Shown in pieces: positions 46,056 to 56,234 of a stretch of 64,000 nt of DNA. Both the position numbers and the translations under genes were made by a program. The first letter of the stretch is position 1. Each line of letters begins with the position of its first letter. This DNA comes from Chrysopilus asiliformis (Eukaryota; Arthropoda; Insecta; Diptera; Rhagionidae). The notes under the pieces are model-generated. The model did not search any database and had not been told where the DNA came from. It saw nothing but the letters and a program-made list of their open reading frames with translations. Where the stretch lies: NCBI GenBank assembly GCA_964034945.1, contig OZ035962.1, forward strand, positions 72,435,274 to 72,499,273, written 5' to 3'.

Positions 46056-46226
46056 ATGGCACATCAACTTGCGGAAAGTGAGATTTTAGCATTATTAGAA
46101 GTTTCCGACAGTAACGAAAGTGTATCGGAATTTGAAGATAATACGAGGCACGTTCACATAGTGATACTTCTGAAGATGTTTCTGATAACGAACAAAATCT
46201 TCAGAATCATAATATGCAAAAATGTA
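46056..46226 (+). pseudogene. N-terminal piece of a piggyBac-like transposase
   Basis: ATG at 46056 starts MAHQLAESEILALLEVSDSN and continues in an acidic Ser/Glu/Asp-rich stretch typical of piggyBac transposase N-termini. A single-base frame change near 46143 shifts the coding frame; the continued frame reads SDTSEDVSDNEQNLQNHNM. It is cut by the mariner at 46226, resumes in the same frame beyond 55349 as SKNKQIEWMSSPLPQQ, and ends at a TAG (55415-55417) inside the right-end palindrome. The DDD catalytic core and the Cys-rich domain are absent. Assignment rests on the TTAA ends plus this acidic start. Confidence 0.75.
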
Positions 46227-46304
46227 TTGGGAGTATGCATTGAAAATGAGCGTTTTTTTTTATAAAAATCAACAGTTTGTTTTGAGAAAACTATCAGACT
46301 CAGA

Positions 46305-46901
46305 TCATTGAAAATACTGTCCATCGGCAGCTACGAGCTTCTCCCATCTTTCAGGTAGCATGCGGTATCCACGCTGGAAAAAGTCTTGGTCTTTTGAGGC
46401 ATCCAGTCATCGACCCTTTTTTTTGGTATCGTCATAAGAAAATCGCTGCTCAGCCAGGCCATGTGTCATCGACCGGAACAAATGGTAATCGGAGGGGGCA
46501 ATGTCTGGTGAATACGGCGGGTGGGGTAGGACTTCCCATTTGAGGTTCTCCAGGTAATTTTTTACAACATTTGCAACATGGGGTCGTGCTTTGTCATGTT
46601 GCAAAATAACTTTGTCGTGTCTGTGGGTGAATTGTGGCCGTTTTTCTGTTGATTGATCGACTCCCAATGTTTCCGCAAGCTCTTCCTGTGTCTGGCATGG
46701 ATCTTCATCAAGTAATGCCTCCAAATCGGTATCTTCAAACTTTCTCTCAGCACCAGGATGTTCTTCATCTTCGAGGTCAAAATCACCACCCTTGAATTGT
46801 TGAAACCATCTTCTGCATGTTTGTTCTGAAAGAGCATTGTCGCCGTATGTCTCCACTAATATTCTATGCCCCTCAGCTGCTGTTGTCTTTCGGTGGAAGT
46901 A
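46305..46901 (-). pseudogene. Mariner transposase, main part (internal deletion, frameshift)
   Basis: On the minus strand the frame reads FHRKTTAAEGHRILVETYGD, ALSEQTCRRWFQQFKGGDF and EALLDEDPCQTQEELAETLG (paired helix-turn-helix region of mauritiana/Mos1-like mariners). It then jumps abruptly, after LGVDQST, to KRPQFTHRHDKVILQHDKAR. The deletion removes the linker and the first catalytic Asp. The second Asp (LQHDKARPH) and third (YSPDIAPSDYHLF) remain, 34 residues apart. A one-base change in a run of eight T (46417-46424) shifts the frame; the tail W(M)PQKTKTFFQRGYRMLPERW to DGQYFQ is then read in another frame to the stop at 46305. Non-functional. The N-terminus lies at 55122-55176. Confidence 0.9.
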
Positions 46902-49343
46902 TGTTGTATGGGTAAATGCCGACCACATGCAAATCAGAAAGATCCCTTATAAGGATAGGCGGCGGCTTAAATAAATAAAATTCTTCCTTGTTTCTAAAGA
47001 AAACAATCTTGATTTTTCATAAAAATAATTTTTCAAAAAAATATGATCATTAAAATTTTGAACGAGACTGTAAAATAACTGGGATAATTAACTGGTAAGG
47101 ATTATAACTAAAACTAACTAGGATTAGAACCAATCCATACGGATTAGATAGCGATAGGTTTGCATCCCGAATGCAAGTGGGGAGTTATGTTGAATATCAA
47201 ATATCACGGTGGAACCCATATTTGTACTCCATTAAATTATTCTTTTTTAAGAATTTTGAAATAATAAAATTAGTAAATTATGAAAATTGTAATGTGAAAT
47301 AAGATTAGGTAAGGGGAGAGGTAAATGCATATGCGATGTAGTAGGAAATTGTTCTGTTAAAAAAATATATATATAAAAGGAAAGAAGGCGAACTAGTTAG
47401 TGGAGCACAAGTGGATGGAGCCCTAAAAGGAAACGTTCGCATGGAGCTCAGGGCTGAGTTGATTCAAGATGGCTAGTTCTTGGTGACTTCCAGTCTGGTA
47501 CTAGACGCGTGGCCGTGCGCACAAGCCGATAGAAAGTTAAATAAAAGTCGGCAAAAAGAATTTTTAAAACGCGGACGAATAGTTGGAAAATGTCCGGAGT
47601 AAGCCGATAGAAACATAATCTCTGCAAGATTAATGGTGTGTGGTAATCAGACGAATCGGATACCGCGAAAAGATTGCGCAAAGTGAATGAGAGTGTACCG
47701 ATTAAAAGATTTTTCATCGATTTGAAATTTGATCGATCTCAATAAGTTCTCGTCGATTTATGAGTTCTGGGAAATTCAAGGAACTTGTGTAAACATAATG
47801 CATTAATACATTATCATCGAATAGCACATTCAAAGGCGTTAAAAAAAGGTTGAAGGCGGCGTTCCAGAAGATCCACGTTTAAGATTTTGGAGCCAGCGAT
47901 CTGCGTCTAGCGATCTTGCTAAATTTATTGTTTTTGAGCCAGCGATCTGCGTCTAGCAATCTTGCTAGATTTATTATTTTGAGCCAGCGTTTAACGATCG
48001 ACGATTAGCGGTCTTGCTAGAGTTTTTTTTGTTTGAACCAACGAATAGCGATTTTACCAGAATTCAACGCGCGTAAAAGATTCAAGAAACATCTGGATTT
48101 TCTTATACAATTTTCATCAGAAGAGGGTTCAACAGAACACGCGGTGCGGAAAGAGACGGCGAAGTACCAGTTGAAGAAGCACGAGGAGCTCTCCATTTTA
48201 AAACTGCTTAGCAACAGCGTTCATCCGAGTCAACGAACACAAGGGAACGTAGGGCGATCCACGAGGTGCAGGCGACGGAGAAGAACAATTCCATTCTTTT
48301 AATTTCCCGTTGTCAGGAATAGAATCATTTGAAAGCTGAATCATCTGAGAAAATAATTAGCAATTGCGATAGGAAAGTGTAGTCAATCTATTAGTGTAAT
48401 GGTTATACATTTTAATTAGAAATTCCAAAGTTTTCTTTTTAGGAAAATAAAAACATTTTACAGAAGATAAGAAAGAAAATAAAAAGATTCACGGATAGTC
48501 GAGATCAGGAGATTGTGCGCACAACACCTTAGATACGACCATCCAGGTTAAATTTAATACAGGATAAAAGTGAGTACACCTTGGTTTTTATTACGATTTC
48601 TAAACGTAAGATGTGTAACCAAATTAGAGTCAATTTAGTAATTTAGATTTTTATGAAATTTAAAAATTAATGTGTTAATTTAAAAGGAGAAGAAAAAGAA
48701 TTATGTTTGTTCATTTTATTAATATTTGCTAAATCTTATAAAATTTTCCTGACATCGCAATAAATTGTAAAGATTAATTGATAATTTTATTTACCACTGT
48801 TGAGTTCCCCTGGGCGACTTGGATATTTAAAAATTTCGCTTCCGTCAGATATAGATGTCGCTAGGGCAGCGCACATTTGTACGAGATTTTATTAGGGTTA
48901 ATTTTATGATCATGTGTGATTAAGTTTATTTAGAAGGGAGGGGATGTGATCCATGAGGGGTATTTTTGGGCAGGTGAGGCCGCTGAAGGACTTTGTTTTT
49001 CCTGATTAAAAATTTTACCTGGTCACGTAATGCAACATTTCATTTCTTTTCATTTTCATTTCTTTTCATTTTCATTTTCATTTCCGTTTAACTGAGTTTC
49101 CGTTGCTATTTTCTTTGCATTATTTGATCAGAGACCCAGTGAAGTATAGGCACGAGAATTAAAATGTTATAATTCGTTTTTCTCCGACAAAAGACCCCCC
49201 CAATCCGACGAGTTGAGCCGGCAAAGAAGATGTGCCTAGTCGGGAAAGAAAAACGGACAGATCACAGGTGGTGAGAACAGCAAACGCAGCCTGGAAATTA
49301 CTGTTAGAATTTCCTTTACGGAAGTTGATCTGTACATATAACA
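46902..49343 (+). repeat. 5' LTR
   Basis: 2,442 bp. By eye it differs from the 3' LTR at only two places: 48710 T versus 54488 C, and 49162 A versus 54940 T. It contains a TATA-like promoter, a threefold 46-bp tandem (gagccagcgatctgcg, starts 47890, 47936, 47981), an AATAAA at about 48444, and a repeated cattttcatttctttt stretch at about 49037-49082. Short frames inside (60-90 codons) recur identically in both LTRs but have no recognised domain. Confidence 0.93.
47367..47380 (+). promoter_or_regulatory. TATA-like promoter of the 5' LTR
   Basis: ATATATATAAAAGG lies about 465 bases into the LTR. It is the best candidate for the retrotransposon's core promoter, placing the U3/R border a few tens of bases downstream. 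An identical copy lies in the 3' LTR at 53145-53158. Confidence 0.5.
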
Positions 49344-49345
49344 GT

Positions 49346-49360
49346 TGGCGCCCAAATTGG
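49346..49360 (+). other. Primer binding site, tRNA-Lys type
   Basis: TGGCGCCCAAATTGG begins two bases after the 5' LTR. It starts with TGG, as expected for pairing to a tRNA 3' CCA end. The first ten bases match the binding sites for tRNA-Lys used by many retroelements. A second copy with the same upstream context lies at 49402 (see findings). Confidence 0.7.
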
Positions 49361-50413
49361 AGTAGAGAGAGGAAGTTTAGATGGGGCACCAATATAACAG
49401 TTGGCGCCCAATTCGGTGAGCTTAGGCTCTGAAACACCTAAGAAAGAAAAATTAGGAAAAACAGTCCGAACATACACTTGTAATTTTTTTTTGTTATGAA
49501 TTTTGATTCTGGTAAGAGGGAAGTGGAATCTCTTCTCCTGTCCTGATCATGGGAGCATGATTTAGAGTCTGGAGGGAGAAAGAAAATTTCTTTAATCTTA
49601 CTGGATAATATGTAGAAGGGTTTAATTTAGCTATCCTATATTTGGGGTATCCCGAATATAGTTGTTTTCAATCTTTACAAGGGAAAAAGGGTTGAAGCAT
49701 AGTAGTGTATTTTGAATCTTTTGCATAAAGAAATTATATTTGGTTTTGGCAATAACAGTCATTTTTACTTATCTGGAGCGTGGATAAGAGTAAGAATAGA
49801 TGTTGGCGCTAGGACGAAAATTAATATGAAGGTCATGTCTGCAAGAAGAGATTTTTTTTTTGTATTGCTTGACATTCAAATAGTAAAGTAAAGTAAAACA
49901 ATTTTTCCGTTAATTTTTTTTTTGAATTTTACAAAGTTAAAAGTTTTAAACCTAGATAGAAGTTGGTCTCAGCAGTCCGAATTGATGTTTTCTGTGATCA
50001 CATCACCTCCCAATATTATGTTATGAATGAAATAGTTGCAAGAAAGATTATTATTTCCGAGAATTTATTAGTTCACGTTTATGTGTATATAGGTGTATTT
50101 GTCAAGAAAGTTGATTAGAAAAATATTTGAGATAGTTGTTAAATAATAAGTATATTTTCGATTATTATTTATTTATTATATGTTGGTAAATTATATTTAT
50201 AGGTGATTGTTGTTAAATATTAGTTAAGAGAGTATAAGATCAAGTAAAATAAAGATATATTAAGATCTTTGTTAATAAGTAGATCCATATTCAAGAGGAT
50301 CATAAATAAATAAAAGTTTAAATATAACGTTACAATTTTCATAATTAAGTTTAATATATACAAATAGATATTGAGTATTGGGCATTAAAAAAAGAGTTGG
50401 TCAATCGGTCAAG
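49361..50413 (+). other. Untranslated leader of the LTR element
   Basis: About 1 kb between the primer binding site and the gag-like frame, AT-rich and without a long frame. It holds the second primer-binding-site-like motif and could hold the packaging signal. No structure can be assigned by eye. Confidence 0.5.
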
Positions 50414-51346
50414 ATGGTCATTACTAGAAGACAAGGGAAAGGTTTAGCAAGTCAGGTTAGAGGTCGTGGTAGGGGTAGAAGAGTCACATTTTCTCCGTAT
50501 CCGAACGCGGAAGAACGGAAAGAATCTGATTCAAGTGAAGATCTTAGTCCCATTAGAGAAAAACTGAGTGATAAAAATCAGACACCTAAGTCATCTAGAG
50601 GTATTTCAAATTTTAATGTTTTCGAAGATGATGTTTATTCTGCGCAGTTGCCCAGAATGAATAGGAACGCACATTTGATAGACGAAGAGTTAGGTGCGGT
50701 AGGAGGTACGAATTTGGAAGGTGTAGAATCAACCAGTTTCGGTCGAAATCCGGCCAGGATTCTATCCGAAAGGGAACACTTCCAAAGGCAATATTTACCG
50801 CAAACTAATAGGGCATTAGGCGATCGGGATTTGTTGGAAAAGAACAGACAAGAAGATTGGCGTGAGATTCCGAGGGAAACTGGGACAATTCGAAAAATTC
50901 GCGAGGAACAGTATAACCCGGATGCTATGTCGGAAGTTTTGAAGGCAGCGCAGGGTTTAACCGAAACTTATAGAAGAATAGAACGAAATAGTCCCAAAAG
51001 TCCTGAAAATTTAATGGAATTTCCTCATACAAGCCAGTTTTATCGTTTAGCAAATAAGGGATTCTCCGAAGTCGGATCTGATCTGAGAATTGCCAAAGAA
51101 TCTGGATTAGATACGACGGAAAGGGTTTCAAATTTACGTTTGAGAGATACGCCAAGTTCTTTCGATAAAGATGACCATAGGGTTTGTGAAAAATTAAGAC
51201 AACCTAAAAATAATTCAGATAGTAGTTCAGTTAGGGACATTCTTGAACAGGTATTGGAGAAAATAGCTGATTTACGTGTTAATGATGAACGAGACGAAAT
51301 AAACGATAGAGAACAAGAACGACCGAAAACAAGCAGGCGACAGTAA
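50414..51346 (+). CDS. Gag-like orphan ORF of the LTR element
   Basis: 310 residues from ATG at 50414, the first in-frame ATG after a long leader (an upstream in-frame TTG at 50378 is less likely). The N-terminus MVITRRQGKGLASQVRGRGR is basic with RG repeats, suggesting nucleic-acid binding. The rest is highly charged (Asp/Glu/Arg/Ser/Asn-rich), with likely helical, coiled-coil-type ends (VRDILEQVLEKIADLRVNDE). No zinc-knuckle CCHC, no capsid major homology region and no protease were seen, so only the N-terminal part of a gag may survive. The frame is fully open over 311 codons in otherwise stop-rich DNA, which argues for recent selection or very recent insertion. It is the only internal frame of the element. 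Confidence 0.7.
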   Translation: MVITRRQGKGLASQVRGRGRGRRVTFSPYPNAEERKESDSSEDLSPIREKLSDKNQTPKSSRGISNFNVFEDDVYSAQLPRMNRNAHLIDEELGAVGGTNLEGVESTSFGRNPARILSEREHFQRQYLPQTNRALGDRDLLEKNRQEDWREIPRETGTIRKIREEQYNPDAMSEVLKAAQGLTETYRRIERNSPKSPENLMEFPHTSQFYRLANKGFSEVGSDLRIAKESGLDTTERVSNLRLRDTPSSFDKDDHRVCEKLRQPKNNSDSSSVRDILEQVLEKIADLRVNDERDEINDREQERPKTSRRQ

Positions 51347-52679
51347 AACCAGAATATAGTTAATATTTTTTCTTGTTGTTTCTTCTAAAGTAAAATTTCC
51401 TTACATACTATTTCGGCTTCTCTGAAATTTTGTATCCTGGTTATAGTTTTTCCGATAATTCTTTTTTCGTTTTCTCGACACCAATAGTCTAGCTTTTCTT
51501 ATCTAGCCCTAAATGGTTGAGACGTCGACCTTAGGTTGTAGTTTAAGATGACGTTAAGACTTTTTATTGTAGTATATCCTAATGTTGCACTTTGGTAGCA
51601 GCGAACCTTTGGTTGGCGAGGCCGATGCAAAGTTGTCGTGTTATTGCAAAGTGGCATTTTTTAGACGATTTCCATAAACATTTAAAAGAGATAAGTTGTA
51701 GTTGAGTTTCGGTATCCTGTGAGCGGCCGGCCGCGATAAGCAGTTGTATCGAGACAAAATACTGCTACTATAAAGATAGTACTGAAATCCTTAAAAGCCT
51801 ACACTTGGAGATATTCGAGTTAGTTGTTTTAACGAAGAAGGTACTTTCTAATATTAGTTAAATTCGGCTTCAAAAATGTTTCTTTTCTATATTTTTCTTC
51901 AAGATTAAAGTAGTTAAATTTCACCGTATATTTTTTCAAGTTTTGTTATTTTTTTTTGGTTAAAGTAGTTAGTTGTGAGTAAGGTCAGTCGTTTTCGTCC
52001 ACCCCAAAGAGTTTTTCTGTAGATCAGGTCACTTCCCGATTTTATGATTGAATTGAAAAAATCATTAAATTTGAATTGAAGTTTCGAAGGAGCTTTGGTT
52101 GATTGTTTTTTTTTTGCATAGGATATAGTTCGAAAAATTTTTTTTTGGGAATTTGAATATATTCCAGTTTTTTGGTTTTCGTAGTTTGAATAAGGTCTTA
52201 TTTATAATTTATTTGTTATTTATTAAAATTTTTCCTTTATTGGGGTTAGTTTATGTTATTTATTATTAATTATTTAAATTATTTATTTATTTATTATCCT
52301 TAGGTTTATACGGAGGTAAGAGTTAGTTAGGCTTATTTAAATCGAGATTTGTTAAGTTCTATTAAATTTAGTTAAAGTTTATTATGTTTGCTTTGCATAG
52401 TTTGGTTCCTATTTCATTAGTGAATTAAAAAAAAAATAAATAATAATTGGTCAAACATTTAACCAAGGACGTCACAAGAAAGCAAGGTAAATCCGAGGGA
52501 GATTATAATGCGAAGGATTTGCATACCTGATAAATTAATCATGTTGCCCGGCTAGCATATTTCTGTAACACAAACATGAGACTTATCTCAGGGTGGGACA
52601 GCCCCACGTTGAGTTATGTTACTTTACCCATTTTTTCAAAAATATTCGACGACTTTGACCGCAACGAATTTTTTTGCGT
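51347..52679. other. Non-coding interior of the LTR element
   Basis: 1.3 kb, T-rich on the plus strand, where gag-pol would normally lie. No reverse transcriptase motifs were seen in any frame. The last 40 bases before the 3' LTR (cgactttgaccgcaacgaatttttttgcgt) are not purine-rich. Confidence 0.6.
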
Positions 52680-55121
52680 TGTTGTATGGGTAAATGCCGA
52701 CCACATGCAAATCAGAAAGATCCCTTATAAGGATAGGCGGCGGCTTAAATAAATAAAATTCTTCCTTGTTTCTAAAGAAAACAATCTTGATTTTTCATAA
52801 AAATAATTTTTCAAAAAAATATGATCATTAAAATTTTGAACGAGACTGTAAAATAACTGGGATAATTAACTGGTAAGGATTATAACTAAAACTAACTAGG
52901 ATTAGAACCAATCCATACGGATTAGATAGCGATAGGTTTGCATCCCGAATGCAAGTGGGGAGTTATGTTGAATATCAAATATCACGGTGGAACCCATATT
53001 TGTACTCCATTAAATTATTCTTTTTTAAGAATTTTGAAATAATAAAATTAGTAAATTATGAAAATTGTAATGTGAAATAAGATTAGGTAAGGGGAGAGGT
53101 AAATGCATATGCGATGTAGTAGGAAATTGTTCTGTTAAAAAAATATATATATAAAAGGAAAGAAGGCGAACTAGTTAGTGGAGCACAAGTGGATGGAGCC
53201 CTAAAAGGAAACGTTCGCATGGAGCTCAGGGCTGAGTTGATTCAAGATGGCTAGTTCTTGGTGACTTCCAGTCTGGTACTAGACGCGTGGCCGTGCGCAC
53301 AAGCCGATAGAAAGTTAAATAAAAGTCGGCAAAAAGAATTTTTAAAACGCGGACGAATAGTTGGAAAATGTCCGGAGTAAGCCGATAGAAACATAATCTC
53401 TGCAAGATTAATGGTGTGTGGTAATCAGACGAATCGGATACCGCGAAAAGATTGCGCAAAGTGAATGAGAGTGTACCGATTAAAAGATTTTTCATCGATT
53501 TGAAATTTGATCGATCTCAATAAGTTCTCGTCGATTTATGAGTTCTGGGAAATTCAAGGAACTTGTGTAAACATAATGCATTAATACATTATCATCGAAT
53601 AGCACATTCAAAGGCGTTAAAAAAAGGTTGAAGGCGGCGTTCCAGAAGATCCACGTTTAAGATTTTGGAGCCAGCGATCTGCGTCTAGCGATCTTGCTAA
53701 ATTTATTGTTTTTGAGCCAGCGATCTGCGTCTAGCAATCTTGCTAGATTTATTATTTTGAGCCAGCGTTTAACGATCGACGATTAGCGGTCTTGCTAGAG
53801 TTTTTTTTGTTTGAACCAACGAATAGCGATTTTACCAGAATTCAACGCGCGTAAAAGATTCAAGAAACATCTGGATTTTCTTATACAATTTTCATCAGAA
53901 GAGGGTTCAACAGAACACGCGGTGCGGAAAGAGACGGCGAAGTACCAGTTGAAGAAGCACGAGGAGCTCTCCATTTTAAAACTGCTTAGCAACAGCGTTC
54001 ATCCGAGTCAACGAACACAAGGGAACGTAGGGCGATCCACGAGGTGCAGGCGACGGAGAAGAACAATTCCATTCTTTTAATTTCCCGTTGTCAGGAATAG
54101 AATCATTTGAAAGCTGAATCATCTGAGAAAATAATTAGCAATTGCGATAGGAAAGTGTAGTCAATCTATTAGTGTAATGGTTATACATTTTAATTAGAAA
54201 TTCCAAAGTTTTCTTTTTAGGAAAATAAAAACATTTTACAGAAGATAAGAAAGAAAATAAAAAGATTCACGGATAGTCGAGATCAGGAGATTGTGCGCAC
54301 AACACCTTAGATACGACCATCCAGGTTAAATTTAATACAGGATAAAAGTGAGTACACCTTGGTTTTTATTACGATTTCTAAACGTAAGATGTGTAACCAA
54401 ATTAGAGTCAATTTAGTAATTTAGATTTTTATGAAATTTAAAAATTAATGTGTTAATTTAAAAGGAGAAGAAAAAGAATTATGTTTGCTCATTTTATTAA
54501 TATTTGCTAAATCTTATAAAATTTTCCTGACATCGCAATAAATTGTAAAGATTAATTGATAATTTTATTTACCACTGTTGAGTTCCCCTGGGCGACTTGG
54601 ATATTTAAAAATTTCGCTTCCGTCAGATATAGATGTCGCTAGGGCAGCGCACATTTGTACGAGATTTTATTAGGGTTAATTTTATGATCATGTGTGATTA
54701 AGTTTATTTAGAAGGGAGGGGATGTGATCCATGAGGGGTATTTTTGGGCAGGTGAGGCCGCTGAAGGACTTTGTTTTTCCTGATTAAAAATTTTACCTGG
54801 TCACGTAATGCAACATTTCATTTCTTTTCATTTTCATTTCTTTTCATTTTCATTTTCATTTCCGTTTAACTGAGTTTCCGTTGCTATTTTCTTTGCATTA
54901 TTTGATCAGAGACCCAGTGAAGTATAGGCACGAGAATTATAATGTTATAATTCGTTTTTCTCCGACAAAAGACCCCCCCAATCCGACGAGTTGAGCCGGC
55001 AAAGAAGATGTGCCTAGTCGGGAAAGAAAAACGGACAGATCACAGGTGGTGAGAACAGCAAACGCAGCCTGGAAATTACTGTTAGAATTTCCTTTACGGA
55101 AGTTGATCTGTACATATAACA
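52680..55121 (+). repeat. 3' LTR
   Basis: Same length (2,442 bp) and order of motifs as the 5' LTR, with two differences noted by eye. Its last base is followed directly by the AGTA duplication and the resumed mariner sequence. Confidence 0.93.
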
Positions 55122-55176
55122 AGTAATGTAAAAGAATTCCCCGCAAAAACGGTTTTGTAGGCACGAACTCAGCCAT
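55122..55176 (-). pseudogene. Mariner transposase, N-terminal piece
   Basis: Minus-strand ATG at 55174-55176 begins MAEFVPTKPFLRGILLHY. After removal of the LTR element and one AGTA copy, the frame continues exactly into FHRKTTAAEGHR at 46897 downward. This proves that the retrotransposon inserted into this gene. It is the usual Mos1-like start (about 20 residues before the KKTAAESHR-type motif). Confidence 0.9.
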
Positions 55177-55467
55177 GTTTAAAATTTCGGATAAAAACGT
55201 CTTTACACTCCGGCAGTTGAAATTGGACTGATGTTTGCAGCCTAGGGTTTTAGCTTTCAGGTAAAATTTATTTCACCCCGATCGGAGATATACCTGCGGA
55301 ATTATGAGTCTCAATACAAAACGCACATTTTCAATGCATACTCCCAATATTTCAAAAAATAAACAGATCGAGTGGATGTCATCACCTCTCCCTCAGCAAA
55401 TAAATCGGGTCATATAGACCCGAACAGCGTAAGTGTATAGAAAATTTGATCATATTAGCAGGGTTAA

Positions 55468-56234
55468 TTCAAATACTGAAACCGTTGTCGCAAATTTTTT
55501 ATTAAATTTAACTGATTTTTCGTTGAATTTAATGATTCGCTCAGTGTACGTTCTTTTTTTTACTCGATAATTCTCTATTTAACGAAATTTTGTTTCCCTG
55601 GAAATTTCGTTATTTGGAGATTCCACAGTATTCAATTTAAATTCAATTTAATTTTGCTTGCTAATACCTAAGTATATTGCTTTTTAGGAGATATGGAAAC
55701 CTAAATCAATTTGTTTCCACAAAAAAAAATTATACATAAAGTATGCTGGGCTTGAAAATTAACCTTTCTATGTGTTAGAGAATTGATCTGATAAAATTTA
55801 GTTTCCTAATTGAAGGAAAATAAAAAAAAATACTTACGTGAAAAAGATTTCAATTATTAACATTTTTAATCTTCTAAAGTGCTTCCTGATGCCTAAATTC
55901 ATTGAATTGTTTTCTAACAAAAATATCGATGAAAAATAGTTTACCAACAATTGTGTTTACAAATGTGGGAAAATTTTATTTTCTATGCCAACTCCCGAAA
56001 AGACCAATGCCAAAGTAAAAAATTGCTAAATGAACAGAAATGTACTGGTTTCTAAAAACATAAATTAGATATACATTGATTAAAAACAGAACTTTCACGT
56101 TATATGCTAAAATGCACTAAGGGAGAACATTACAGTAAAAGCTTTTATTTTTTATTTTTCATAAAATCTTATTACACTCATCTTTAAGAATAAAAACCTT
56201 TAACTCAGACAATTTTCTAAATTTTCGACCTCCA
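55468..56234. other. AT-rich stretch, nothing recognised
   Basis: No gene, terminal repeat or RNA seen. Confidence 0.45.

Larger units (their letters stand above)
46902..55121 (+). mobile_element. Non-autonomous LTR retrotransposon, 8.2 kb, AGTA duplication
   Basis: Two 2,442-bp LTRs (46902-49343 and 52680-55121) start TGTTG and end AACA, flanked by the 4-bp duplication AGTA (46898-46901, 55122-55125). The 3.3-kb interior has a tRNA-Lys-type primer binding site, one gag-like frame and no protease, reverse transcriptase or integrase. The size and lack of pol fit a large retrotransposon derivative (LARD), mobilised by a relative's enzymes. A 4-bp duplication and 5'-TG...CA-3' LTRs fit Ty3/gypsy best. 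A normal polypurine tract is not visible before the 3' LTR. Confidence 0.93.
46227..55347 (-). mobile_element. Mos1-like mariner interrupted by an LTR retrotransposon
   Basis: Inverted ends TTGGGAGTATGCATTGAAAA (continuing TG(A/T)GCGTTTT) at both sides, flanked by TA (46225-46226, 55348-55349). Its own length without the LTR element is about 897 bp, so roughly 400 bp are missing relative to a full mariner. It encodes a transposase on the minus strand in two pieces. The ends resemble the remnant at 37303. Confidence 0.92.
45476..55463 (+). mobile_element. piggyBac-like element (host of the nested insertions)
   Basis: The ends are CCCTGCTA(A/G)TATG on both sides, flanked by TTAA (45472-45475, 55464-55467). 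The palindrome TTCGGGTCTATATGACCCGA occurs at 45489-45508, in a variant form at 45667-45686, and at 55405-55424. Without its insertions the element would be about 620 bp. It retains only the first part of a transposase frame (46056-46225, resuming 55350-55417) and so is non-autonomous. It has been entered by a Harbinger-type MITE and by a mariner that itself holds an LTR retrotransposon. Confidence 0.9.

Noticed and set aside
47448..48302. Small proteins of 65-89 residues inside the LTR (also at 53226-54080)
   Set aside because: They lie in the LTR and are duplicated with it, in competing frames on both strands, with no recognised domain. Chance frames are the simpler explanation.
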